NCBI GenBank assembly: GCA_029245865.1
Contig: JAQWOM010000023.1
Coordinates: forward strand, 83,344 to 147,343
Source of the DNA: Planctomycetota bacterium
Lineage (GTDB): Bacteria > Planctomycetota > B15-G4
DNA: 64,000 nt
Direction of reading: 5' to 3'
Below are positions 56,147 to 64,000 of this stretch, piece by piece (position 1 is the stretch's first letter; each line of letters starts with the position of its first letter). The position numbers were made by a program, and so were the translations under genes. Under the pieces are notes generated by a model, which saw nothing but the letters and a program-made list of their open reading frames with translations, was not told the origin of the DNA and made no database searches.

Positions 56147-57150
56147 GAGGGCCTGCTGGCCTGACTTCCCGAAGCCATACCCACAGCCTCACGCGCAGCC
56201 CCCACCACCTGGCTGGCGACCGCCCGTGCGCGAGCACCCGCCGTGACCAGAACATCCTCGACGTAATCCATGTCTTGCTGCAATTGAGCGCGTCGCTCAC
56301 GGGCTTCCCCGAAAGCTGCATCGATCGCAGCGAGCAACTCTTTCTTGGCGTCCCCATAACCGTAGCCACCACTGCGCAGTCGCTGCGCCATCGCTTCGGT
56401 TTCTTCTGGAGAGGCCACCAATCGGTACAGCTTCCACACATTGCAGGACTCGGGATCCTTGATGTCATCGACACCGAGACTGTCCGTCACAATGGACATC
56501 ACCGTCTTCTTGAGAGGCTTCCCTGTTGCAAAGATTTCAATGGTGTTGCCATAGCTCTTCGACATCTTCTGCCCATCCGTACCCGGCACAACAGCGCCCG
56601 AAGCCGAGAGCTTGCCCTCCGGGCGATGGAACACTTCGCACCCGTAGGCGGCGTGGAATGCCTCCGCCATATCCTGGGTCATCTCGATGTGCTGGATCTG
56701 ATCCTTGCCCACCGGCACGACGTCCGAGTGGTAAGCCAGAATGTCCGCAGCCATGAGCACCGGGTAGAAAAAGAGCCCCGCTCGCGGGCGCAAACCACGA
56801 GCCATCTTGTCCTTGTATGAGTGAGCCCGCTCCAGCAAACCCATTCCAGTGACGGTCGACAGCAACCAGGTGAGCTCACACACCTCCGGCACATCGGACT
56901 GTCGAAACAACAAGGCCTTTTCAGGGTCGAGGCCAAGCCCCAGGTAATCCAGGGCTACATCGGAAACCAGACGGGCGAGCGTCTCCCGATCCTGGACCGT
57001 GGTCAGAGCGTGATAGTCGGCGATGAAATAGAAAGCATCGCCTTGGTCTTGCAGAGAAATATGCTGCTGGATGGCTCCAAAGTAGTTGCCAATATGGAGC
57101 TTCCCCGAGGGCTGGATACCGGACAGGATGCGGGTGGTCTGCGTGGGCAA
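56143..57150 (-). CDS. trpS: tryptophanyl-tRNA synthetase
   Basis: Charges tRNA-Trp. The class I motifs are HIGN (PSGKLHIGNYFG, residues 19-22) and KMSKS (GTDGQKMSKSYGN). I choose a TTG start at 57150 because it has GGAGA five bases upstream and gives 335 residues, the normal TrpRS size. The frame continues upstream to 57285 through Arg/Pro-rich sequence with no family support. The tRNA-Trp gene is also in this window. Confidence 0.95.
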   Translation of the reverse strand: MPTQTTRILSGIQPSGKLHIGNYFGAIQQHISLQDQGDAFYFIADYHALTTVQDRETLARLVSDVALDYLGLGLDPEKALLFRQSDVPEVCELTWLLSTVTGMGLLERAHSYKDKMARGLRPRAGLFFYPVLMAADILAYHSDVVPVGKDQIQHIEMTQDMAEAFHAAYGCEVFHRPEGKLSASGAVVPGTDGQKMSKSYGNTIEIFATGKPLKKTVMSIVTDSLGVDDIKDPESCNVWKLYRLVASPEETEAMAQRLRSGGYGYGDAKKELLAAIDAAFGEARERRAQLQQDMDYVEDVLVTAGARARAVASQVVGAAREAVGMASGSQASRPS

Positions 57151-57211
57151 GGACGTCTCCAGGCATATGGCTGGCAAGGGGAGACCAGGAAGGTACACCC
57201 CCTGGAATCGG

Positions 57212-57239
57212 GGTCTCAACCCACGAGGCACTTGAGACC
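57212..57239. repeat. inverted repeat between trpS and the WPF-repeat gene
   Basis: GGTCTCAA at 57212-57219 and TTGAGACC at 57232-57239 form a perfect 8-bp inverted repeat with a 12-base spacer in the 116-base divergent gap. It may be an operator for one or both units. No known regulator motif is recognised. Confidence 0.5.
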
Positions 57240-57266
57240 GCCCCCTCGCCTTGGGAGGGTTGACCC

Positions 57267-58763
57267 GTGCGGACCGCCAGAACACACCGACTTTGGGGCT
57301 CCTTCCGGCCCTCGCTTGCCCTGGCAGCCCTCCTGCTCACGGGCTGTGCCTCCCTCCCAGAACTCGACTGGAACCCGCTCATCCGCATCGAACACACCCC
57401 TGACGGGGCTGTGGAGATCGAGGCGCTTGGCCCTCTGATCGACATCCGAAACGGCCCCGAAGGCCTCTCTCACGCACTGAGGCCCCTTTATCAGCACAAG
57501 GCCAACTTCGGATATCCCATCACCGACTTCCTTGCTCCCTTTGGTCGAAGCTTCGCGACCGAGGACGGAACCCGCTGGAGATTCTGGCCGCTGATCTGGA
57601 GCGGTAAGACCACCCAGACTCAGAACGGGACCAAGTGGAACGGCGTGTTTTTCCCCTTCGTGTTCGCCGGCAACGGCCCCCAAAAAGGCGATGGATATTT
57701 TGCCTTCTGGCCACTTGCAGGACGGACCCGCGGAATCTTCGGGATCGAAACCTACGATTTCTTCCTGTGGCCATTCTTCATGCGCACCCGGATGGACATC
57801 ACAGAGCAGTCCACTTCCTGGACAGTGCTGCTGCTTGGCGGCTGGACCACCGGGGGGCCACGCGACGGCAGCTGGCGCATCCTTCCCTTCTATCGTCACC
57901 GCCTCGTGCGCCACGTGGATGGCACCCTTCGCACGGACCAACACACCGTGCTGTGGCCCTTCTTCACCTGGGGCATGGACTACGGCGACACCAAAAATCA
58001 GTCTTACCGCAGAGCGTTCTGGCCGTTCATCGGATACGAGTCCGCAAAAACATGGTCACGCACGACCGTGCTGTGGCCCTTTTTCCGATTCAATCATGAG
58101 ACCGAGGAAGCCGGAGGCGACTACCTCTACGACCTGCCCTGGCCACTGGTCCGGCTCTCGAAAGACCCTGAAAGGAAAGTCACACGGTTCTTTCCCTTCT
58201 ACAGCCACCAGCAGACCGACAACCTCAGTTCGACATACATCATGCTGCTCTTCTGGGATCGGGCCAGTCGGGGGCGAACCCTGGAGGAAGGCTGGCCGCC
58301 CACGAACTACGAACGCCAGGACTACTACCTCTTTCCGTTCTGGCACCACTCGAGGCGAACCCTTGAAGGGCGCCGCGGAGCCGACACTCAGCTTCAGCTG
58401 TGGCCCCTTTTCCACGCCGACGCCGAAGCGCGTGGCCGCCGAGATGCGGCGGTTTTCTCGCTCATGCCCACACGCAATCTCGAATTCTTACGCCCAGCGG
58501 ATGAGCTGTACTCGTTTCTCTGGACCCTCTGGCGGTACCAATCCGATGGGCCAAGACGCGAAACACGCTTGCTCTTCGACACGACCCTTTATCGAGAGTC
58601 TCCGGAAGGACTCAGAATCTCGGTCCCCTTCCTCTATTCTCAGCGCCCGGAGGCGAATGGTCTGAGCCAACATCAAATCCTCTGGGGACTGCTGGGCGCC
58701 GGGACTGACCCGGACGGCCTGGCCGAAGTAAGCATGGCAGGGTGGACGCTGTGGCGACGCTGA
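57267..58763 (+). CDS. lipoprotein with repeated WPF/WPL motifs, upstream of mlaE
   Basis: A 498-residue exported lipoprotein. The signal peptide ends LLLTGC with the acylated Cys at residue 27. Roughly a dozen short aromatic motifs recur along the whole length, such as FWPLIW, FFPFVF, FWPLAG, LWPFF, ILPFY, FWPFIG, LWPFF, LPWPL, FFPFY, LFPFW and LWPLF. This fits many short beta strands with aromatic girdle residues, so an outer-membrane-associated or barrel-like fold is my inference. A GTG start is preceded by GGGAGGG seven bases upstream. It overlaps mlaE by 22 bases, so a role in lipid transport is suggested by context. I do not recognise a named family. Confidence 0.8.
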   Translation: MRTARTHRLWGSFRPSLALAALLLTGCASLPELDWNPLIRIEHTPDGAVEIEALGPLIDIRNGPEGLSHALRPLYQHKANFGYPITDFLAPFGRSFATEDGTRWRFWPLIWSGKTTQTQNGTKWNGVFFPFVFAGNGPQKGDGYFAFWPLAGRTRGIFGIETYDFFLWPFFMRTRMDITEQSTSWTVLLLGGWTTGGPRDGSWRILPFYRHRLVRHVDGTLRTDQHTVLWPFFTWGMDYGDTKNQSYRRAFWPFIGYESAKTWSRTTVLWPFFRFNHETEEAGGDYLYDLPWPLVRLSKDPERKVTRFFPFYSHQQTDNLSSTYIMLLFWDRASRGRTLEEGWPPTNYERQDYYLFPFWHHSRRTLEGRRGADTQLQLWPLFHADAEARGRRDAAVFSLMPTRNLEFLRPADELYSFLWTLWRYQSDGPRRETRLLFDTTLYRESPEGLRISVPFLYSQRPEANGLSQHQILWGLLGAGTDPDGLAEVSMAGWTLWRR

Positions 58764-59563
58764 AGGACACGCTTGAAGCCCGTGGACGGGATCTCCGCGA
58801 ATCCGTGACGAACGCGGGTTTCACGGTATCCCTCCTTCTCCAGAGCTTGCGACTCTTCTTTGTGGATCTCCGCCACAGGCGGCGATTCATCCTGGACCAG
58901 TTGGCTGTCTGTGGCATCTCTCCACTGCCCGTCGTCTGCGTTGTAGGCCTCTTCACCGGCATGCTCTTGGCGCTGCAAATCGGCATGGAGCTCTCTCGGC
59001 TCGGGCAGTCGGAAGCCATCTCGAACATGATCGGCTTGATCCTGTTTCGAGAGATGGGGCCGTTTATGACGGCCATGATTCTGACGGCGAGCGTCGGAAG
59101 TGCCATGGCTGCCGAACTCGGCACGATGCGCGTCTCCGAAGAAATTGATGCCCTGGAATGCATGTCGATCAACACGACCTCGTTCCTGGTCATGCCACGC
59201 ATCGTCGCGATGACGATCATGACCCCCCTGCTGACTTTCATCGGGTGCATACTCGGCTGCGTTGGGGGCGGCCTCGTGGCCAACACGCAGTTGTCTGTTT
59301 CGCCCGCTGTCTATACGCGCAACCTTCTCGCCTCGCTGCAGGCAGAACCCAACCAGTTGGGTCCCCTACCCGAAGAGATCTACACAGGACTTATCAAGGC
59401 CGCGATCTTCGGCGCGTTGATAGCCACGATCAGTTGCGCGACCGGGCTCAAGGCCTCGGGCGGCGCCATCGGAGTGGGTCGCGCCGTGCGCAGTGCAGTC
59501 GTACGCTGCTTCTTGATGCTGATCATCATCGGTTACTACATTTCCTGGATATTCTTCCGATGA
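58742..59563 (+). CDS. mlaE: MlaE-family lipid transport permease
   Basis: Inner-membrane permease of the MCE-type lipid transporter, 273 residues, about five or six membrane segments. Family marks are FREMGPFMTAMILTASVGSAMAAELG and EEIDALECMSI, with a C-terminal hydrophobic segment ending ISWIFFR. The GTG at 58742 lies inside the end of the WPF-repeat gene. It overlaps mlaF by 4 bases. Confidence 0.95.
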   Translation: MDAVATLKDTLEARGRDLRESVTNAGFTVSLLLQSLRLFFVDLRHRRRFILDQLAVCGISPLPVVCVVGLFTGMLLALQIGMELSRLGQSEAISNMIGLILFREMGPFMTAMILTASVGSAMAAELGTMRVSEEIDALECMSINTTSFLVMPRIVAMTIMTPLLTFIGCILGCVGGGLVANTQLSVSPAVYTRNLLASLQAEPNQLGPLPEEIYTGLIKAAIFGALIATISCATGLKASGGAIGVGRAVRSAVVRCFLMLIIIGYYISWIFFR

Positions 59564-60312
59564 TCCGACTCCAGGATGTCCACAAATCCTTCGGAGACAC
59601 ACACGTCCTACGCGGCGTGAATCTCGAGCTCACACAAGGCGAGACCCTCGTGATTCTGGGCCGCTCCGGAACCGGCAAGAGTGTCACGTTGAAGCACATC
59701 GTCGGCCTGATGAAGCCCGACTCGGGGCATATCTTCGTCGACGGCATTGACGTCACGTCTGCAAGCAACGAACAACTGCAAACCGTGCGGCAGCGCGTCG
59801 CCTATCTCTTCCAGACAGGAGCGCTCGTCAACTGGCTCAGCGTGCGAGACAATGTTGCGCTTCCGCTTGCCGAGCAACGCAAGCTGAGCTCCGCTGAAAT
59901 CCGCGAGAGAGTTGAAGAATCGCTGCAATCGCTCAGCATGCTGGAAGCCGCCGATCGAATGCCCTCTCAGATCTCGGGTGGCATGCGCAAACGAGCCGCT
60001 CTGGCGCGCGTGCTCGTGGCCCAACCGAAAGCCATCCTTTACGACGAGCCGACAGCAGGACTCGACCCCGTCATGGCACGCACCGTGAGCCATCTCATAC
60101 GAGATGTCCAGTCCTCTGGAGACCGCATGGCACTCGTCGTCACCCACGATCTGGAACTAGCCTTTTCCGTCGCAACACGCATCGGCCTCCATTACAAAGG
60201 CGAACTCATTGAGTTGGCCCCACCCGACGTATTCAAACAGAGCAAACACCCGGTCATCCGAGCCTTTTTGGACGGACAAAGTGACCTCGGCGAGGAGGGA
60301 CTCAACCAATGA
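59560..60312 (+). CDS. mlaF: MlaF-family ABC transporter ATPase
   Basis: Cytoplasmic ATPase that powers MlaE. The 250 residues hold Walker A GRSGTGKS (34-41), the signature SGGMRKRAALA and Walker B ILYDEPTAGLDP, then the Mla-type end with LAPPDVFKQSKHPVIRAFLDG. The ATG at 59560 overlaps the mlaE stop (ATGA), and the end overlaps mlaD likewise. Confidence 0.97.
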   Translation: MIRLQDVHKSFGDTHVLRGVNLELTQGETLVILGRSGTGKSVTLKHIVGLMKPDSGHIFVDGIDVTSASNEQLQTVRQRVAYLFQTGALVNWLSVRDNVALPLAEQRKLSSAEIRERVEESLQSLSMLEAADRMPSQISGGMRKRAALARVLVAQPKAILYDEPTAGLDPVMARTVSHLIRDVQSSGDRMALVVTHDLELAFSVATRIGLHYKGELIELAPPDVFKQSKHPVIRAFLDGQSDLGEEGLNQ

Positions 60313-61523
60313 AGTCACGCAACTACGATGTAACCCTGGGCATCATCTTCTTTGCTGCGCTCCTTGGCCTCGGCGTCATCACAATTGTCCTGTCGGACTT
60401 TGCTCTGGGCGTCGAGGTTTACCGCGTCAAATTCTACGCGTCTGACATCGGTTTTTTGAGATCTGGCGACCCGATCCTGCTGCACGGGATGGCGGCAGGC
60501 AAAGTCGAGAGCGTCAATCGACTCAAAAAGCCCGTCTTGATCTCTGCTCCAAAGGACATCTCGGGCATCAGCTCAGGCGAAGTGCGCTGCACCGTGATGA
60601 TCTGGGCGAAGCTTGACGTCGACCCATACCTCCACTTGAAGGAGGACTACAAAGTCATCATCGAAGACCGAGGCTTGCTCGGCGGCAAACTGATTCGGAT
60701 CGAAGTGGGCGAAGAAAATCTCTACATGGCAGCCGAGAGTCCGCTGCTCGCAACAGCTCTTCCCTCTGCACTCCAGGCCGCCGGCCAGATTATCGATGAG
60801 AACCGCGCCGCACTCCAAAAGACCATTCAACAACTCGCCGAGTTTGCAGAAAACGCAAACCAAGCCCAGGGCACCCTTGGCCTGCTTATCAATGATCAGC
60901 GAACGAGGGAACTCGTCGAAAACACAGTCGATCAGCTAAGCCTCGTAGCCCAGAACCTCACGGGAGGCGATGGCACGCTGGGCAAGCTTCTCACCGACAG
61001 CGCCCCCTTCGATGACGCGAAGGTTGCGGCTGCAGACCTCCGATCCGCGATGGAGCGCATCCGGCGCGGCGAAGGCAGCATTGGCAAGTTCATTCAAGAA
61101 GATGGAATCTACACAGACGTCAATGCTCTCGTTGCCGAAGCGCGCGAGGGCCTGAGCGACGTCTGGCAAGGGCAGGGCACCCTCGGCAAATTGATCAGCG
61201 ACGAGGCTCTCTACAACAAGGCCGACCAATTGCTCCTAGACCTTCAGGCCATCGGCGCCATGGCATCCGAAGGCGATGGCATGATTGCCCATCTCCTGAA
61301 CGACGGAGAGCTTTACGACAAGACCCTCCAGATGGTGAGCGAAGCCCAGACTGTCTTCCACGACATCCGAGAGGGCAATGGACTGGTTGCCGCATTGATC
61401 AACGACGAGCAGTTGCTCGATGATTTCCGGTCCATCTTGAATCAGGTCCTCGGCGCCATCGAAGATGCGCGCGAGACAACACCCGTCACAAGCCTCGGGT
61501 CATTCCTGTTCGGCACTTTCTAG
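60309..61523 (+). CDS. mlaD: MlaD-family MCE protein with six 34-residue repeats
   Basis: MCE-domain protein anchored in the inner membrane that forms the periplasmic lipid channel. The 404 residues have a membrane segment at about 8-30, the MCE domain at about 37-135 (GFLRSGDPILLHGMAAGKV, EDRGLLGGKLIRIEVG), and then six repeats starting at Gly 188, 222, 256, 290, 324 and 358, exactly 34 residues apart. Each begins GxLGxLI/LxD-like and ends in a helix. Such helical tails are expected to form a tube or brush spanning the periplasm. It overlaps mlaF by 4 bases. Confidence 0.94.
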   Translation: MKSRNYDVTLGIIFFAALLGLGVITIVLSDFALGVEVYRVKFYASDIGFLRSGDPILLHGMAAGKVESVNRLKKPVLISAPKDISGISSGEVRCTVMIWAKLDVDPYLHLKEDYKVIIEDRGLLGGKLIRIEVGEENLYMAAESPLLATALPSALQAAGQIIDENRAALQKTIQQLAEFAENANQAQGTLGLLINDQRTRELVENTVDQLSLVAQNLTGGDGTLGKLLTDSAPFDDAKVAAADLRSAMERIRRGEGSIGKFIQEDGIYTDVNALVAEAREGLSDVWQGQGTLGKLISDEALYNKADQLLLDLQAIGAMASEGDGMIAHLLNDGELYDKTLQMVSEAQTVFHDIREGNGLVAALINDEQLLDDFRSILNQVLGAIEDARETTPVTSLGSFLFGTF

Positions 61524-61551
61524 GGCCCAACGCCCACCCACTGCGAGCGGA

Positions 61552-62976
61552 TTACGACTCTCCGGCTGTGGACAGCAAGCCGACATAGCGACGGAATCGC
61601 TGCAGCAGAAGTTGCGGTCGACGCAACTCTTGAAGAACCCGTGACGGCCTCATGTAGAACCTTCGGTAGGCCTTGCGTATGGCACCTGAGACCTGCTCTC
61701 CAGTCATCGCCAAAGCCACTCCAACCGGCGTCGTCCCCGTGAACTTCTCGAAGTCGTATTCACCTTCGCGAGCCGCACGGCTTTCCTTGTAGAGCTTGGT
61801 GTCGGGGTAGGGCGTCACAGCCGTGAACTGGACAGTGTCGGGGTCGAGATGAATGGCAAGATCCATGGTTTGCTTGGCCATCTCGACGGTCTCTTCCGGA
61901 AATCCAATCATGAAGAAGCCTCGCGTCGCAATCCCGTGCCGCCGGCATGAGTCGATCACCGCCTTGGCATGGTCATGGCTCTTGATCTTCCCTCGGCTGT
62001 ACTTCTTCTGGAGTTCCTCGTTGCCGGTCTCAATACCGAAGGACACCGAGACGCAGCCAGCTCGAGCCATCGCGCCGATGAGTTCGTCATCCATGGTCTT
62101 GATGGCCGTTTCGCATTGCCAGGAAAGGCCCAGATCTGCTTCTTCCAGCATCGAGCAAAGCTCAAGGTTGCGGTCGCGGTCGTAAGCAAACAGTGGATCG
62201 CGGAAGACCACATTGGTCACTCCATGATCCAGAACGATCTGCTTCAACTCATCGAAGACGTTCGCCGCGGAACGACCGCGCCAGGGAATGCCTTGAGCAA
62301 CCACGTAACCACAGTAAGTGCAGTTGATCGGGCAACCGCGCGAAGATTGCACGGTCTGGATGGGACCCTCCATCGTTGGAATCCGATAGGACTCCACGGG
62401 AAGCAAGTCCCGCGACGGAAAGGGCAGCGCATCCAAGGCGTCACCACGCAGCAAGGGGCGGTCCGGATTGCTGTGCACGGTGTCGCCCCGCCGCACAGTG
62501 ATCCCATCGACGCCGAGCGGATCCTCACCCGCATCAAGCGCCTCGATCATCTTCTCGACGGTGATCTCCGGCTCGCCGCGAACCACGGCATCCACCTGCG
62601 AACCGGCCATGGCAAGATCGGGGACCTTGCTGCCTTGGCTCCCCGTGATGAACACGAGGCTCTCGGGTGACTGAGCTTTGATTCGGTCCACCAGCGCCAG
62701 GTCCAAAACAATCGTCGCACTCGACGTCGCCAGCCCCACCAAGGGAGAGGGTGTCTCACGAAGAGCGGACAAGATGTGCTCGCCATCCGAACCATCTGCC
62801 TCAGCATCAATCACGGTGGCGACATGACCCGCTCGCTCTATGATTGAAACGAGATAGAGCAGATCCAGCGGTGGGTAGCACAGGCCATCACCGACGACCA
62901 TGCCAAACCCACCCATAAGCCCGCGACTGACGCGCTGGCTGGGAGGTGGCGGCGGATTGACGAGCAGGACGTGCAT
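61552..62976 (-). CDS. B12-binding-domain radical SAM protein
   Basis: A 474-residue protein with an N-terminal cobalamin-binding-type Rossmann domain (about 1-140, LLVNPPPPP at the start) and a radical SAM barrel. The cluster ligands are Cys 215, Cys 219 and Cys 222 in RGCPINCTYCGY. The substrate cannot be told from the sequence; members act on lipids (such as hopanoids), nucleosides or natural products. It is convergent with the mla operon, 28 bases apart, so a shared role is only a possibility. Confidence 0.9.
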   Translation of the reverse strand: MHVLLVNPPPPPSQRVSRGLMGGFGMVVGDGLCYPPLDLLYLVSIIERAGHVATVIDAEADGSDGEHILSALRETPSPLVGLATSSATIVLDLALVDRIKAQSPESLVFITGSQGSKVPDLAMAGSQVDAVVRGEPEITVEKMIEALDAGEDPLGVDGITVRRGDTVHSNPDRPLLRGDALDALPFPSRDLLPVESYRIPTMEGPIQTVQSSRGCPINCTYCGYVVAQGIPWRGRSAANVFDELKQIVLDHGVTNVVFRDPLFAYDRDRNLELCSMLEEADLGLSWQCETAIKTMDDELIGAMARAGCVSVSFGIETGNEELQKKYSRGKIKSHDHAKAVIDSCRRHGIATRGFFMIGFPEETVEMAKQTMDLAIHLDPDTVQFTAVTPYPDTKLYKESRAAREGEYDFEKFTGTTPVGVALAMTGEQVSGAIRKAYRRFYMRPSRVLQELRRPQLLLQRFRRYVGLLSTAGES

Positions 62977-63079
62977 GAGACCAACGGGATCTTATCAGGC
63001 ATTGAGGGAGTAGGCAGGACGCAGAGTTGGGGCTGGGCACCCACCAAAGCATTCTTTTCGCACCTTTTGGCGTCTCCAC

Positions 63080-63093
63080 TTTAGATATCTAAA
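63080..63093. repeat. 14-bp perfect palindrome in a divergent promoter region
   Basis: TTTAGATATCTAAA is a perfect palindrome between the radical SAM gene (minus) and the coiled-coil gene (plus). It contains the TTAGAT/ATCTAA arms also seen at 2807-2820, with no central CG. An operator is plausible. Confidence 0.45.
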
Positions 63094-63228
63094 TCTATTA
63101 ATACTAAGGGGTTGGAATCGCCGATGAGAGATGGCGTCCGAAAGATTGGCAAGCGAAGTTACATCTCACCTAGGCGGAGCAGAGTTCCGTACGGCCCCTG
63201 GCCAGCCGAAACTCGCGAATCTCACACC

Positions 63229-64000
63229 ATGAAAATCCCACGTGGACCGGCCAGTTGGCCATTGCATGCCATCAGTGCCGTAGCAGTCACCGTCCTGGTG
63301 GCCCTCGCTGCAGTCGTTGTGGAACCGTCACCTGAGTCGAGGCTGAGTTCTCTCGACGTCATGTCCAACTCGGACAGACTCCTGGTCAGTCGCCCTCACG
63401 AGAGAATCCAGCGCCTCATCCTGCCGGAATCTCCACTCGATCTAGAGGCCTTCGAACTGAGCTTTGGCGAGGACTTCGGTTCAGCACTCTTGCCCGGCGG
63501 CGAGGCTCTGGGAGCCGCTCTTCCGCCCAAAGAGCAAAAGCAACTCAACCAGTTGGTCAAGAAGTGGACCAAGACGACAAACAAAATCGTCAAGAAGCAA
63601 AACCACATCGCGGAGTTGCTGGCCAAGGTCGTCGAGGCTCGTGCAGCCTTGATTGCCGCCGAGTCTTTGCCTGAAGACACCCCCAAGGAGGTGAAGAAGA
63701 AGAAGAAGGCGATCAAAAAAGCGACCAAGCGACTGGCTTATGCGCTCAAGAAACTTGCCAAGGCACAGAGCAAGCTCGTTGAGCTCCAAAGCAAACTCGG
63801 CAACATCAGTGCCAACATCGAAGGCCTCGATCCCGAATTCTTCGAATCCGATCCAGATCCAGATCCAGATCCAGATCCAGATCCCGATCCAGGTCCCGAT
63901 CCAGATCCAGATCCCGATCCCGATCCCGATCCCGATCCCGATCCCGATCCCGATCCAGATCCCGATCCAGATCCAGATCCAGATCCAGATCCAGACCCAG
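63229..64000 (+). CDS. coiled-coil protein with Asp-Pro repeat tail, cut by window edge
   Basis: An open frame of 257 codons from an ATG at 63229 runs off the right edge. It has an N-terminal hydrophobic segment (about residues 11-33, ISAVAVTVLVALAAVVV), a Lys/Glu-rich coiled-coil region (about 95-195, including EVKKKKKAIKKATKR) and from about residue 208 an almost pure Asp-Pro repeat encoded by GATCCA/GATCCC hexamers. Such repeats often act as rigid stalks on cell-surface or secreted proteins. The C-terminal domain, if any, is outside the window. Function unknown. Confidence 0.7.
   Translation, partial: MKIPRGPASWPLHAISAVAVTVLVALAAVVVEPSPESRLSSLDVMSNSDRLLVSRPHERIQRLILPESPLDLEAFELSFGEDFGSALLPGGEALGAALPPKEQKQLNQLVKKWTKTTNKIVKKQNHIAELLAKVVEARAALIAAESLPEDTPKEVKKKKKAIKKATKRLAYALKKLAKAQSKLVELQSKLGNISANIEGLDPEFFESDPDPDPDPDPDPDPGPDPDPDPDPDPDPDPDPDPDPDPDPDPDPDPDPDP
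63848..64000 (+). repeat. GATCCA/GATCCC hexamer repeat encoding Asp-Pro
   Basis: About 25 tandem hexamers, mostly GATCCA and GATCCC with a rare GGTCCC, reaching the right edge. In frame they encode Asp-Pro (once Gly-Pro). The length is a likely site of variation between strains or of assembly collapse. Confidence 0.95.

Noticed and set aside
59158..59559. Extension of mlaF upstream of 59560
   Set aside because: The upstream part reads in a different frame of mlaE as Arg/His-rich sequence; the ATG at 59560 gives the normal ATPase N-terminus and an ATGA overlap.
63848..64000. The GATCCA/GATCCC tract as a CRISPR-like or satellite repeat
   Set aside because: The repeats are perfectly in frame with the long coding region and lack spacers, so they are a protein-coding repeat.

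Overview
The window reads as a chromosomal core segment of a Gram-negative-type bacterium, most likely a member of the Planctomycetota. The RpoC N-terminus (a CFCG-type zinc ligand set followed by a VIYFQ-type segment), the class II ribonucleotide reductase, and peptidoglycan genes without ftsQ/ftsA/ftsZ beside them all fit that phylum. This placement comes from remembered family sequences, not from a search. GC content is about 60 percent. There is no sign of phage, IS elements, CRISPR or other mobile DNA, so this is a vertical-inheritance region.

Bases 1-16666, nearly all minus strand: an edge-cut hypothetical gene, nrdJ under a tandem NrdR-box promoter, then a tightly overlapped cell-wall (dcw) operon transcribed mraZ-rsmH-ftsL-ftsI-murE-murF-mraY-ftsW-(LysM protein)-murG-murC-murB. 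It makes the UDP-MurNAc-pentapeptide and lipid II precursors and the septal SEDS/PBP pair, with meso-DAP as predicted cross-linking residue. An MraZ operator of three TGGG repeats lies ahead of it. A small CxxC protein gene is divergent from dnaE (plus strand, 16816-20259).

Bases 20345-53102, all minus strand: a 33-kb gene-expression super-cluster, read from tRNA-Thr/Tyr/Gly/Thr through tuf, rpmG, tRNA-Trp, secE, nusG, rplKAJL, rpoBC, rpsLG, fusA, rpsJ and the S10-spc-alpha genes to rplQ. A lipoprotein gene is translationally coupled to the end of rplQ. No rpmD, map or second tuf is present inside it. S12 carries Arg at position 88, a substitution known elsewhere to give streptomycin resistance.

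Bases 53176-64000: an orphan receiver protein, a PLP trans-sulfuration enzyme, an HU/IHF-like protein with its own promoter, dtd-trpS, then a plus-strand operon of a WPF-repeat lipoprotein with mlaE-mlaF-mlaD (lipid transport between membranes, MlaD having six exact 34-residue repeats). A convergent B12-binding radical SAM gene follows. The window ends inside a coiled-coil protein with a long Asp-Pro repeat.

The least-described parts are the WPF-repeat lipoprotein plus repeat-bearing MlaD, the LysM protein inside the dcw operon, and the lipoprotein attached to the ribosomal operon.
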